From the NCBI GenBank assembly GCA_937988775.1, contig CALKHP010000048.1, positions 62,001 to 126,000 on the forward strand: DNA of 64,000 nucleotides, read 5' to 3'. A program made the translations under genes and the position numbers. Of the stretch, positions 33,337 through 42,156 are shown in pieces (position 1 is the stretch's first letter; each line of letters starts with the position of its first letter). The DNA comes from an uncultured Alphaproteobacteria bacterium (GTDB lineage: Bacteria > Pseudomonadota > Alphaproteobacteria > Rhizobiales > Beijerinckiaceae). Below the pieces are notes generated by a model. It saw nothing but the letters and a program-made list of their open reading frames with translations, was not told where the DNA came from and searched no databases.

Positions 33337-35187
33337 TCAGATCCGGTCGAGCATGTCGAACAGGTCCCGCACCACCGAGATGATGCGCGCATTGGCGGAA
33401 TAGGCGTTCTGCATCTTGATCAGGTTGGACAGTTCCTCGTCGATGCTGACGCCCGAGGTGCTGGCGACCTTGGCCTGGAGCGAATTCACCACGACCTGCT
33501 GGCCGGCATCGAGATTCTGCGCCTGCACCGCGTTGGCGCCCTGGCTGGCGATGATGCCGGTGAGAAAGCCGCCGATCGTGCCGCTATAGGGCTGGTTGGT
33601 GCCGCTCAGCCCGGCTTCATAGGAGAATTGCTGCGTGGCGCCGGTCAGCCGGTCGAGCAGCAGGTTGGGCCGGGTCGCATCGCCCGCGTCTGTCGAGCCG
33701 GTATAATTGACCAGCGCGCCGCTATCGCCGAGCACGGCCGGGTTGATGGTGATGCGGCTGGAAAAGCCGGTGCGCTGGCTGCCGGCATCGAACGAGCCGG
33801 TATAGGGCTGGCCGGTGGCGCTATCGACGAAAAGCGGCAGTTCCGCCCCTCCCCCTGAGAGCAGCCCGTTGGTGATGTTGGCGCTCACCCCCGCCACGGT
33901 GCTGGTGCCCGAGCCGTCATCGAGCACCTGCAGCACGTTGCCGGAGGGGTTCGACACCGTGAGGTTGGTGCCGGCAGCACTCAGCGCGCTCTGGATATCG
34001 GCGAGCGCGCCTGCCGTGCCGCCGGCAAAGGACACGCCGATGACGATATCGTTCGGATTGCCGGTGGCGCCGACCGGCAGCGGCAGCACCGACGGATTGT
34101 CGACGGCGACGAGCGAGACGGTTTTGGTGACGCCGCCCTGCTGGAAGCTGATCTTCGTCATGTTGCCGGGCTGGATGCCGGCAAGATCGATCGAGAAGCC
34201 GCTTTGCGCGCCGGCCGTCACCGGCGTCGCGGCCGGCGAGGCATCGGACAGGGCGCGCGACAGCCCGGCCGCCAACTCGTCGAGCTGGGTCTGGGCCTCC
34301 GGCAGCACCTGGTCGCGCAGGTCGAGCAGGCCCTTGAACTCGCCGGAGCGGAACACGTTCTGCTGCCCGGCATCGATCGAGGCGCCCGACGGCGTGACGA
34401 TCAGCAACTGGCCGACGCCGCTCTTCGAAGCGTCGGCATTATAGAGCGCGTTCGGCCCGACGGAGGTGCGCTGGTCGAACTGGAAGCGCACGCCCTTCGA
34501 GCCGTCGAACAGCGTCACGCCGGAATTGGTATAGACCGTGACCTGGCCGTTCGGCTGCTCGTTGACCTTGATGTCGCCGAGCTTGGACAATTGGTCGATA
34601 TAGCTATCGCGCTGGTCGAGCAGCGACACGTCCGGCGCGCCGACCGTGGTGCCGAGCTGGCGCGCGATATCCTCCAGCCCCTTCAGCGCGTTATTGGCAA
34701 CCGTAACGTCGCTGGCGATCTGCTGCTCGGCATTGGTGCGCAATTCCTGCACATTGGCCGAGAGCGTGTTGAGGCGGGCGGCCATCGTCTGCGCGCTCTG
34801 CAACACGCCGGCGCGCGCCGTCGACGAGGATGGGTCGCTCGACAGCCCCTGCAAGGCGCTGGTCAGGTTGTTGAACGCGCCATCGAGCGAGACATTGGCA
34901 TCGCTCTGCCCGAACACGCCGTTCAACTGCTGGGCATATTGCGCCATGATGCTCGAATAGGCGGCGCCGGCATTCTCCGTGCGCAACTGGCGCTGCACGA
35001 GCTGGTCATAGGCGCGCGTCACCGCGCTGGTCTGCACGCTGCCCGAGTAGCTCGCCGTCGTGGTGATCTGGCGCTTGATGTAGCCGACGCTGTTGGCATT
35101 GGCGACATTCTGCGACACCAGCTCGATCTGCGCCTGGCTCGCGGCCAGGCCGGACACCGCGATATTCAGGCTGCTCGAAAGGCCCAT
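33337..35187 (-). CDS. flgK: Flagellar hook-associated protein FlgK
   Basis: A 616-residue junction protein. It starts MGLSSSLNIAVSGLAASQAQ with the VSQNVANANSVGYIKRQ motif, has the AGVLQSAQTMAARLNTLSANV helix and LLDQRDSYIDQLSKL of FlgK, and ends with the GVSIDEELSNLIKMQNAYSA and ISVVRDLFDMLDRI helices. It lies 25 bases after flgE and 10 before flgL. Confidence 0.96.
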   Translation of the reverse strand: MGLSSSLNIAVSGLAASQAQIELVSQNVANANSVGYIKRQITTTASYSGSVQTSAVTRAYDQLVQRQLRTENAGAAYSSIMAQYAQQLNGVFGQSDANVSLDGAFNNLTSALQGLSSDPSSSTARAGVLQSAQTMAARLNTLSANVQELRTNAEQQIASDVTVANNALKGLEDIARQLGTTVGAPDVSLLDQRDSYIDQLSKLGDIKVNEQPNGQVTVYTNSGVTLFDGSKGVRFQFDQRTSVGPNALYNADASKSGVGQLLIVTPSGASIDAGQQNVFRSGEFKGLLDLRDQVLPEAQTQLDELAAGLSRALSDASPAATPVTAGAQSGFSIDLAGIQPGNMTKISFQQGGVTKTVSLVAVDNPSVLPLPVGATGNPNDIVIGVSFAGGTAGALADIQSALSAAGTNLTVSNPSGNVLQVLDDGSGTSTVAGVSANITNGLLSGGGAELPLFVDSATGQPYTGSFDAGSQRTGFSSRITINPAVLGDSGALVNYTGSTDAGDATRPNLLLDRLTGATQQFSYEAGLSGTNQPYSGTIGGFLTGIIASQGANAVQAQNLDAGQQVVVNSLQAKVASTSGVSIDEELSNLIKMQNAYSANARIISVVRDLFDMLDRI

Positions 35188-35212
35188 GCCCTTACTCCGT
35201 CAGCGCGCCGCT

Positions 35213-36553
35213 TCAGCGCACGATGTTCAACACGTCCTGCAGCATCTGCTGCGCGGTCGACAGGATCTTGGTGTTGGCGGAATAGGCCTGCTGCGTGACG
35301 ATCATCTTCGAGAATTCGGAGCTGATATCGGTGTTGGAGGTCTCGACCGAACTCGTCACCAGCTTGCTGCCAGCCAGGCCGACGAGCGGCTGGCCGGATT
35401 CCAGCGTCTGCGCATAGACGCCGCCATCGAGACGCTGCAATCCGTCATCGCCGTTGAACTGCACCACGGAAATCTGCGCCAGCGTCAGCACCTTGCCGTT
35501 GGAATAATTGCCGACGACCTGCCCGGCATCGTTGATCGACACTTTCAGGAGCTGGCCCGAGGCATAGCCATCCTGCAAGGTCAGGTTGGCGTTCACCTGG
35601 CCCGAGGAATCGTTGTACTGCGTCAAGCCGTTGGTGCCGGTCGAGAAGCTGATCGGCCCGAGCGCCACGCCGTCGATGGTCATCGCCGGGATATTGATCG
35701 TATTCGCCGAGGTGAGCTGGCCGCTGCCGTTGAAGGTGAAATCGCCGCCGACGCGCTGCCAGCTCACCGCTGCGCCGGTCGCGGTGGAATCGGTCTGCAC
35801 GAAAGCCGCCCAGGTGCCGTTCGACAATTTGCCCCAGCGCAGGTTGAGCGTCGCCGCCGTGCCGTCGGCGGCATAGACCGGCATCGTGCCGCCCGGCACC
35901 GTCTCGGCGACGAAAGTCGCGACATCGGCGCCGGTCACCGTGCCGCTGGCGATCGGGTCGGTGGTGAAATCGGCCGGGTTCATCAGGCCGTTGCCGCCGG
36001 CGGCGGTAACCGGGATGGACGGCAGGTTGGCGCGGTAGTCGATCGTCGTCGTCGCCTTGGCGGCGAGCTGGTCCGACGAGACGTGGATCGCGCCCGAGAT
36101 CGCGCCGGCGGCGATGCCGCTCGTCGCCGTGGTGCCGGTGGTGCCCTTCAGGTAGAAGCCGGCGCCGTTGACCAGATAGCCGTTGGCGTCGAGCGTGAAA
36201 TCGCCGCGCCGCGTATAGAGATCGCCGCTCGAGGACACCACGCCGTTGGTGTCGATATCGGCGCCCGGCCCGACCACGAAATAGCCCGGCCCATCAAGCG
36301 CGATATTGGTGTTGATCGCCGATTTCGAGATCGTGCCCTGCACGGTATTGGTCGATTGCGAGCGCGCCAGCACCGAGCCGGCGATCGTCGCCGAGGATAG
36401 CGGCGTGTCGCGCAACAGGTCGACGAAGCTGGTATCGATGCGCTTGTAGCCGATGGTCTGCGAGTTGGCGATATTTCCGGAGATGTTCTCGAGCGCGAAG
36501 CTTTGCGCATCGATACCCGAAACCGCGGTATTCATGGCCGAGAAGATACCCAT
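35213..36553 (-). CDS. flgE: Flagellar hook protein FlgE
   Basis: A 446-residue hook subunit. It begins MGIFSAMNTAVSGIDAQSFA with NISGNIANSQTIGYKRIDTS, has the FLG domain YFVVGPGADIDTNG ... YTRRGDFTLDANGYLVNGAG, and ends SSEFSKMIVTQQAYSANTKI then LQDVLNIVR. It heads the flgE-flgK-flgL operon and has the best sigma-54 promoter in the window, with two ftr-like palindromes further upstream. Confidence 0.96.
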   Translation of the reverse strand: MGIFSAMNTAVSGIDAQSFALENISGNIANSQTIGYKRIDTSFVDLLRDTPLSSATIAGSVLARSQSTNTVQGTISKSAINTNIALDGPGYFVVGPGADIDTNGVVSSSGDLYTRRGDFTLDANGYLVNGAGFYLKGTTGTTATSGIAAGAISGAIHVSSDQLAAKATTTIDYRANLPSIPVTAAGGNGLMNPADFTTDPIASGTVTGADVATFVAETVPGGTMPVYAADGTAATLNLRWGKLSNGTWAAFVQTDSTATGAAVSWQRVGGDFTFNGSGQLTSANTINIPAMTIDGVALGPISFSTGTNGLTQYNDSSGQVNANLTLQDGYASGQLLKVSINDAGQVVGNYSNGKVLTLAQISVVQFNGDDGLQRLDGGVYAQTLESGQPLVGLAGSKLVTSSVETSNTDISSEFSKMIVTQQAYSANTKILSTAQQMLQDVLNIVR

Positions 36554-36627
36554 GGAAAACTCCGGAAGAAAAAGGTCGCAGGCACGGACGCATTACCTAA
36601 AGCGCACCTGCTCAAGCCTTGCCGCTC

Positions 36628-36642
36628 GCAACCCGCGTGCCA
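36628..36642 (-). promoter_or_regulatory. Sigma-54 promoter of flgE-flgK-flgL
   Basis: On the minus strand TGGCACG-CGGG-TTGC, a perfect match to the TGGCACG-N4-TTGC consensus, about 75 bases before the flgE start. Confidence 0.8.
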
Positions 36643-36695
36643 GCGCCAAGCGATTGATTTCTCACGGATTAAATATTCGCTAACCATGACGGGGC

Positions 36696-36714
36696 CGGCA
36701 GAAACGGTCTGCCG
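36696..36714. promoter_or_regulatory. ftr-like palindrome 1 upstream of flgE
   Basis: CGGCAGAAACGGTCTGCCG, a perfect 7-bp inverted repeat around AACGG, about 55-70 bases upstream of the -24 element. Confidence 0.55.
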
Positions 36715-36721
36715 CGCGCCG

Positions 36722-37753
36722 CTACCCGGCAGTTTTTTCCGGGCCACCGCCCTCGGATGGGCCGAGCAGCGAGCCCGCCACGTCCGACAGGAGCGGCGGC
36801 TTTTCAGCCAGGAACGGCAGCGGCCGGCACACCGCGATCGCCGCCAGCCCGATGCGCGCCGTGAGCACGCCGTTGAGCACGCCCTCGCCGAGCTTGGCCG
36901 ACAGGCGCGCCGCAAGCCCCGCGCCGAGCACCTGCCCGATCAGCCCGTCGCCGATCGCCATGCCGCCGGTGACGGTAAGGTGGCCAAGCACGGCGCGCCC
37001 GAGCCTGAGCGCGCCGAGAAACGACGGCCGGCCACCATAGGCTTCGGCGATGCGGCGCACCATGCGCACCGATTGCGCCAGCACGAACACGACATCGACG
37101 ATGGCGCGCGGCGAGATCGCCGTCACCATCGACACGCGGCTCGCGGCCGAGGCGACCACGGCGCGCGCGATCGCATCCTGCGGTTGCAGCACGATGCGCT
37201 CGGCGACCTTCATCAGGTCGGCGCCGTCGATGATCTCGCCGTTGAGGTCGTCGAGCGCGGCGCGCACGGCCGCACCGGCCGGCCCACCCGGCTGCAAGGC
37301 GCGCAGGCGCTGGACGACATCGCGCGCCGCCGCGCCGTCATCGGCGGCGTATGCGGCCTGCGCATCCTCGCGCAACGCCTCGACCCGGCCGAGGCGGCGC
37401 AGCGACCAGATCTCGCGCAGCAGGATCACGGCCAACGCCAGAGCCGCCAGCCCCGCAAGCGCCGCCGCCGCCCAGCCGAGCACCGGATTGGCCGCGAGCA
37501 GCGCCTCGACGAGATTGACCGCCCACAAGCCGATCCCCAGCCCGACGAAGGAGCCGAAAGCCGACCAGAACACCCCGCCCCATGACAGCAGGCGCCGCCG
37601 TCGCGGTGCCGGCGGCGTGGCGACGAGGCGCGCCGCCTCCAACTCGTACGGATCGACGTCCGGCGCGATCAGGCGGCCGCCGGCGACGGGCGCGCCGGCC
37701 TCGTCGAGGCGGAAGGCGCGCGGGCTGCGATCCTTCAGGGGGCGCTCGCTCAT
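36722..37753 (-). CDS. YcjF/TIGR01620 family membrane protein (DUF697)
   Basis: A 343-residue inner-membrane protein. A basic Pro-rich N-terminus is followed by two membrane helices (LLSWGGVFWSAFGSFVGLGI and LGWAAAALAGLAALALAVIL, about 55-120), a helical region, and a C-terminal DUF697 domain (ASRVSMVTAISPRAIVDVVF ... LGRAVLGHLTVTGGMAIGDG). Its ATG overlaps the YcjX stop, so the pair is coupled. These genes are paired in many proteobacteria and linked to envelope stress; function is not settled. Confidence 0.85.
   Translation of the reverse strand: MSERPLKDRSPRAFRLDEAGAPVAGGRLIAPDVDPYELEAARLVATPPAPRRRRLLSWGGVFWSAFGSFVGLGIGLWAVNLVEALLAANPVLGWAAAALAGLAALALAVILLREIWSLRRLGRVEALREDAQAAYAADDGAAARDVVQRLRALQPGGPAGAAVRAALDDLNGEIIDGADLMKVAERIVLQPQDAIARAVVASAASRVSMVTAISPRAIVDVVFVLAQSVRMVRRIAEAYGGRPSFLGALRLGRAVLGHLTVTGGMAIGDGLIGQVLGAGLAARLSAKLGEGVLNGVLTARIGLAAIAVCRPLPFLAEKPPLLSDVAGSLLGPSEGGGPEKTAG
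36725..36743. promoter_or_regulatory. ftr-like palindrome 2 upstream of flgE
   Basis: CCCGGCAGTTTTTTCCGGG, the same 19-mer as before flgF except two bases. It overlaps the last codons of the YcjF-family gene, so an enhancer is kept inside coding sequence. Confidence 0.55.
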
Positions 37754-39201
37754 CTCAGCCTGTCACCGATCAGGAATTCCAGCGCCCGGTCGAGGCGGAT
37801 TTGCGGCAGCCCCTTGACCCGCCCGTCCGGATGACGCTCGAGCAGCGGCGGCCGGAAGCGCAGCGCCCGGAAGGCGCTCTCGCGCTGGCTCGGCGCGGCG
37901 CTCAGCATCGTGGCCGGATCGGCCGGCAGGTCGCCCGGAAACGCCGCCGCCTCGTCATGCCCGTCGAACACCTCGTCGCCGATGCGTTCACCGCGCATCG
38001 GCACGCCGATGATGCAATCGACGCTCTCGCCCGCCTGCCGCACCTGCGCCTCGCGCGTCGCGCGCACGGCCGCCATGGCGATGACGTCGATCTCGGCGCC
38101 GGCGCTCTCGGCCCGCACCATCGCCTTGTTGACCAGCAGCCGCAGCAGCGCCTCGAGCCGGTCGTGGCTGGTATGGTGCAGGTGGTCGGCCTTGGTGGCG
38201 GCGAACAGGATTTTCTCAACGCGCGGCGCGAACATGCTGGAAAGCAACGAGTTCTGGCCGGTGCGGAAGGCGGTCAGGGTCTCGGTCAGCGCGGTTTCGA
38301 GATCGGCCACCGCCTCGCGCCCGGCATTGAGCGCCGACAGCATGTCGACCAGCACGACCTGCCGGTCGAGCCGCGAGAAATGCTCGCGGAAGAACGGCCG
38401 CACGATCTCGCGCTTATAGGCCTCATAGCGGCGCTGCATGGTGGCGGCGAGCGAGCCCGGCACCGGCGTCCAGCCTTCCGGCAAGGCGAGCGGCGCGAAG
38501 GTCAGCGCGGGCGAGCCCTCGAGATCGCCCGGCATCAGGAAACGGCCGGGCGGCAGCATCGACAGCGACAGCGCGTCGTCGCGGCAGGCGCGCAGATAGG
38601 CCGTGAAGGTTTCGGCCAGGCGGCGCGCATCGGCCTCCTCGAAAACCTGCTCCGGGCGCATCGTGCCGGTGAGCCCGAGCAGCGGGCCGGCGATTCCTGC
38701 GCGCGATGGCTTCGCCGCACCGGCCAGCGTCTCGCGCGACCAGCGCGCGTAATCCTTGGTCAGCAGCGTCAGGTCGAGCAGCCATTCGCCGGGATAATCG
38801 ACGATGTCGAGCGTCAACGTCGATTGGCCGGGCAGCCATGACGAGGCCGAGCGGTATTCGATGACGATGCGCAATTCGCTGATGCGCCTGGTCGATTCCG
38901 GCCAGTGCCGGTCGGCGCCGGTCAACGCGCTCAGGTGATCCTCGAAGGCGAAGCGCGGCACGGTGTCATGCGGCTGATGCTCAAGCCGCACGCGCGCAAG
39001 CCTTCCCTCGCTCGCCACCCGCAGCACCGGCAGGCGGCTGCGCGAAATCAGCGCCTGCACGAGCGCCGTCAGGAACACCGTCTTGCCGGCGCGCGACAGG
39101 CCGGTAACGCCGAGCCTGAGCGTCGGCCGCACCAGATTGCCGGCATAGTCGAACAGGCCGCGCGCCGCGCCGACGACATCGTAAGGGTTGGCCTGCGTCA
39201 T
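37750..39201 (-). CDS. YcjX-family GTP-binding protein
   Basis: A 483-residue P-loop protein. The Walker A is GLSRAGKTVFLTAL near residue 34, and a DxPGEW switch (LDIVDYPGEWLLDLTLL) lies near 150. FAATKADHLHHTSHDRLEAL near 325 supplies the TKAD base-recognition motif. This matches the YcjX (DUF463) dynamin-like stress GTPases. It precedes its membrane partner YcjF with a 4-base overlap. Confidence 0.9.
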   Translation of the reverse strand: MTQANPYDVVGAARGLFDYAGNLVRPTLRLGVTGLSRAGKTVFLTALVQALISRSRLPVLRVASEGRLARVRLEHQPHDTVPRFAFEDHLSALTGADRHWPESTRRISELRIVIEYRSASSWLPGQSTLTLDIVDYPGEWLLDLTLLTKDYARWSRETLAGAAKPSRAGIAGPLLGLTGTMRPEQVFEEADARRLAETFTAYLRACRDDALSLSMLPPGRFLMPGDLEGSPALTFAPLALPEGWTPVPGSLAATMQRRYEAYKREIVRPFFREHFSRLDRQVVLVDMLSALNAGREAVADLETALTETLTAFRTGQNSLLSSMFAPRVEKILFAATKADHLHHTSHDRLEALLRLLVNKAMVRAESAGAEIDVIAMAAVRATREAQVRQAGESVDCIIGVPMRGERIGDEVFDGHDEAAAFPGDLPADPATMLSAAPSQRESAFRALRFRPPLLERHPDGRVKGLPQIRLDRALEFLIGDRLR

Positions 39202-39300
39202 CGGCGCTCAGGCACAAGCACGGTATGGGGCAATCTCGGTCATCCAGTCTCCTGCACGGGAGAACGCGAGGGCGAGCTTATCGTTCACCGGCGCTCGGGT

Positions 39301-39834
39301 TCAATCGTCATCATGCCCGCCAAGCTGCTTCGGCGTGACGAAGCGCTCAAGCCGCCCGCTTTCCGGCACCACATGCCAGTCATCCTGCGCGAAATCGATC
39401 ACCGCCAGCGCGGCTGTGGGATATTTCCGCGTCATGCGGCGGTAGTCGTCATCGACCGAAGTAACGGCATCGCTGAGCAGCATGGCGAGCTCGGCAAAGC
39501 CGGGATTATGGCCGATCAGCAGCAGGCCCGGCGCGTCCGGCGGCGTTTCGCGCACGAGCGCGAGCAGGGTTCCGAGGCTGGCAGCATAGATGCGCGCGTC
39601 CTCGGAAACCTCCGCCCCGGCCGGCTGCCAGGCCTCGCTGACGAGGCGCCAGGTCTCGCGCGTGCGCCGCGCCGGAGACACCACGATGCGCGCCGGCGCG
39701 AAATTCTCGCGGCGCAGGTAATCGCCCACGAGCCGCGCCGCCGCGATGCCGCGCGGCGCAAGCGGGCGCTCGAAATCCGCGATGCCGGCGGGCCAGGCGG
39801 ATTTTGCATGCCGAAGCAGGAATAATCGTCGCAT
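39301..39834 (-). CDS. SixA-type histidine phosphatase
   Basis: A 177-residue phosphoglycerate-mutase-like phosphatase. The RHG motif is LLRHAKSAW near residue 7 with the phospho-accepting His. A second pocket is formed by SPARRTRETW and the second catalytic His by LIGHNPGFAEL near 108. SixA removes phosphate from Hpt domains. The ATG at 39834 gives the family start MRRLFLLRHAKSAW. An orphan Hpt gene lies 2.3 kb away, a possible but unproven substrate. Confidence 0.88.
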   Translation of the reverse strand: MRRLFLLRHAKSAWPAGIADFERPLAPRGIAAARLVGDYLRRENFAPARIVVSPARRTRETWRLVSEAWQPAGAEVSEDARIYAASLGTLLALVRETPPDAPGLLLIGHNPGFAELAMLLSDAVTSVDDDYRRMTRKYPTAALAVIDFAQDDWHVVPESGRLERFVTPKQLGGHDDD

Positions 39835-39950
39835 GACACGCTGTTTGCCACGGCGCGCTGGCAATGGCGAGCCCATCCCGGATGGAACGGCGCGCTTGAC
39901 GGCCCGGCCGCGCAAGGGCAGGTCAAGGGCCAGCTCTGGCAACGGCCCCG

Positions 39951-40562
39951 ATGACCGCACCCTTGACCTACAAGCACCGCCCCAAACCGTTCGGACAGGA
40001 AGCGATCTTCGTGCTCGGCGCCGACCGCATGAAGGTCCGCCACGGCCGGCGCAAGGCGGAGTTCGTCTATCGCGACGTCGCCATGCTGCGCCTCACCTAC
40101 GCGCCGACCAACATCGCCAGCGACGGCTATCGCGGCAAGCTGATCACGCGCACCGGCCGTTCCGTGGGCTTCACCAACCTGTCCTGGCGCTCGATGGCCG
40201 GGATGGAGCGCCATCACGACGCCTATCGCGCCTTCGTCGCGGCGCTGGCGGAGCAGGTCGCGCATGCCAATCCGGACGCGACCTTCAGCGCCGGCCTGGC
40301 GCCGTGGCGCTTCAGGACGATGTGCGGGCTCGCGGGAGCGACCGGCGCGGCGCTTGCCGGCGCGGCGCTGTTCGCGCTCTACCAGCGCTTGCAGCCGAGC
40401 GCCGCATGGCCCGCCGGCCTCGCCTCGCTGCTGGCCGGCATGGCCGGCTTCACGCTCGTCTATCTGGTCTATTGGATGCGCCGCTACCTCGGCCGCAACC
40501 GCCCGGCCAGCTTCCAGCCGGGCGCGATCCCAGAGCGCGTGCTGCCGAAGGCAAACGCCTGA
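39951..40562 (+). CDS. Conserved two-helix membrane protein, function unknown
   Basis: A 203-residue protein that I do not recognise. The first 115 residues look beta-rich and soluble (FGQEAIFVLGADRMKVRHGR ... VAMLRLTYAPTNIASDGYRG), reminiscent of a PH-like sheet. Two hydrophobic helices follow (about 123-145 and 152-176), then a short tail, RRYLGRNRPASFQPGAIPER. It is divergent from sixA and convergent with the ferredoxin reductase gene, 16 bases away. Confidence 0.7.
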   Translation: MTAPLTYKHRPKPFGQEAIFVLGADRMKVRHGRRKAEFVYRDVAMLRLTYAPTNIASDGYRGKLITRTGRSVGFTNLSWRSMAGMERHHDAYRAFVAALAEQVAHANPDATFSAGLAPWRFRTMCGLAGATGAALAGAALFALYQRLQPSAAWPAGLASLLAGMAGFTLVYLVYWMRRYLGRNRPASFQPGAIPERVLPKANA

Positions 40563-40578
40563 TCAGGCCAACCTTTGA

Positions 40579-41619
40579 TCAGGCCACCACGTGCAGCTTC
40601 TTCTGCAGGCTCGTCGAGGAGGTCGTGTACTGGAACACGACGCGCTTGCCGGGGAAGACATAGCGCCCGACCTTCTGCGCCGCGAGCGCGCCTTCGTGGA
40701 ACCCCGACAGGATCAGCTTGAGCTTGCCCGCATACCAGTTGATGTCGCCAATGGCGAAAATGCCGGGAATATTGGTCTCGAATTTCTCGGTATCGACCGG
40801 GATCAGGTTCTCGTGCAGGTTGAGGCCCCAATCGGCGATCGGCCCGAGCTTCATGGTCAGGCCGAAGAACGGCAGCAGCCGGTCGGCCGCGATCTCGAAA
40901 CTGCCGCCGGCGCTGTCGCGGGCGCTCACGCCGGCGAGCGCCGGCGCCTCGCCGCTCAGCCCCGTCACCTGCCCGATCCGCAAATCCATCGCGTCGGCCG
41001 CGACCAGCGCCCGCATCTGCTCGACGGAATGCGGCGCGGCGCGGAACTCGTCGCGCCGGTGCATCAGCGTCACGCGCTCGGCGATCGGCTGCAGGTTCAG
41101 CACCCAGTCGAGCGCGCTGTCGCCGCCACCGACGATCAACACGCGCCGGCCGCGAAACGCCTCCATCTTGCGCACGGCGTAGAACACGCTGTGGTTCTCA
41201 TAGGCGTCGATGCCCGGGATCGGCGGCTTCTTCGGCTGGAACGAGCCGCCGCCAGCCGCGATCACCACCGTCTTGGCCTCGAACACCAGGCCGCCATCGG
41301 TGACGACCTTGAACAGCGGCGCTTCCGCGCTGCCGATGGCCTCGAGCGAGGCGACCATCTCATTATAATGGAAGGTCGCGCCGAACGGCTCGATCTGCTT
41401 GAGCAGGTTGTCGACCAGTTCCTGCCCGCCGACCGCCGGAAAACCCGGAATGTCGTAGATCGGCTTCTCGGGGTAGAGTTCGGTGCACTGGCCGCCGGGA
41501 CGGTCGAGAATGTCGATGACATGCGCCTTGACGTCGAGCAACCCAAGCTCGAACACCGCGAACAGGCCGACCGGCCCCGCGCCGACAATCAGGCAATCCG
41601 TGTGGATGGTTTCGCCCAT
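40579..41619 (-). CDS. Ferredoxin--NADP reductase, thioredoxin-reductase-like type
   Basis: A 346-residue FAD enzyme. The FAD-binding GAGPVGLFAVFEL lies near residue 13, GGQCTELYPEKPIYDIPGFP near 43, the NADP-binding VGGGDSALDW near 165 and the second FAD site IFAIGDINWYAGK near 290. The CxxC redox pair of thioredoxin reductase is absent. The C-terminal extension VFQYTTSSTSLQKKLHV is the mark of the TrxR-like ferredoxin-NADP reductases. A ferredoxin gene lies 92 bases upstream on the same strand, a likely partner. Confidence 0.92.
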   Translation of the reverse strand: MGETIHTDCLIVGAGPVGLFAVFELGLLDVKAHVIDILDRPGGQCTELYPEKPIYDIPGFPAVGGQELVDNLLKQIEPFGATFHYNEMVASLEAIGSAEAPLFKVVTDGGLVFEAKTVVIAAGGGSFQPKKPPIPGIDAYENHSVFYAVRKMEAFRGRRVLIVGGGDSALDWVLNLQPIAERVTLMHRRDEFRAAPHSVEQMRALVAADAMDLRIGQVTGLSGEAPALAGVSARDSAGGSFEIAADRLLPFFGLTMKLGPIADWGLNLHENLIPVDTEKFETNIPGIFAIGDINWYAGKLKLILSGFHEGALAAQKVGRYVFPGKRVVFQYTTSSTSLQKKLHVVA

Positions 41620-41711
41620 TCATGCTCTCCGACGACCGGCCAGTGCTTGCCGGTCGCGTCGTTGATATCCCTGTTGCGCGCCGGCGGGGGTGCCACCGCG
41701 CACCGGCTTGC

Positions 41712-42032
41712 TCAGCCCTGACGCTCCGGCGTCGTCACCACGAGCCCGTCGAGTTCCGGCGTGATCTTGATCTGGCAGCTCAGCCGCGAGGTCGGCCGGA
41801 CATCGAAGGCGAAATCCAGCATATCCTCTTCCATCGGCCCGGCGCTGCCGGTCGCGGCGAGCCATTCCTCGTCGACATAGACATGGCACGTCGCGCAGGC
41901 GCAGGCGCCGCCGCATTCGGCATCGATGCCGGGCACGCCGTTCCTGATCGCGGTCTCCATCAGCGTCGCGCCGCTCTCGGCCTCGACCTCGCGGCTGGTG
42001 CCGGCCGCGTCGATGAAGGTCACTTTCGGCAC
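41712..42032 (-). CDS. fdx: 2Fe-2S ferredoxin, adrenodoxin type
   Basis: A 106-residue ferredoxin. The GTG at 42032 is chosen because CAGGAG lies six bases upstream and the protein then begins PKVTFIDAAGTSREVE; a longer frame is not family-like. Cluster ligands are ECGGACACATCHV (C-x5-C-x2-C) and a fourth Cys in RLSCQI near residue 87. This class serves cytochrome P450 or Fe-S assembly. It shares direction with the adjacent reductase. Confidence 0.93.
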   Translation of the reverse strand: MPKVTFIDAAGTSREVEAESGATLMETAIRNGVPGIDAECGGACACATCHVYVDEEWLAATGSAGPMEEDMLDFAFDVRPTSRLSCQIKITPELDGLVVTTPERQG

Positions 42033-42156
42033 TGCGAACTCCTGCTGAAACAAGCGGCCCCGGCGCGACACGCGCTGCTGCCGTCTCCTGAAGGCTGACG
42101 ATGGCGGCTCATTAACGCCATTTCCCGCGCTTGGCGAGAGGGGTGCGACCTCGTGC

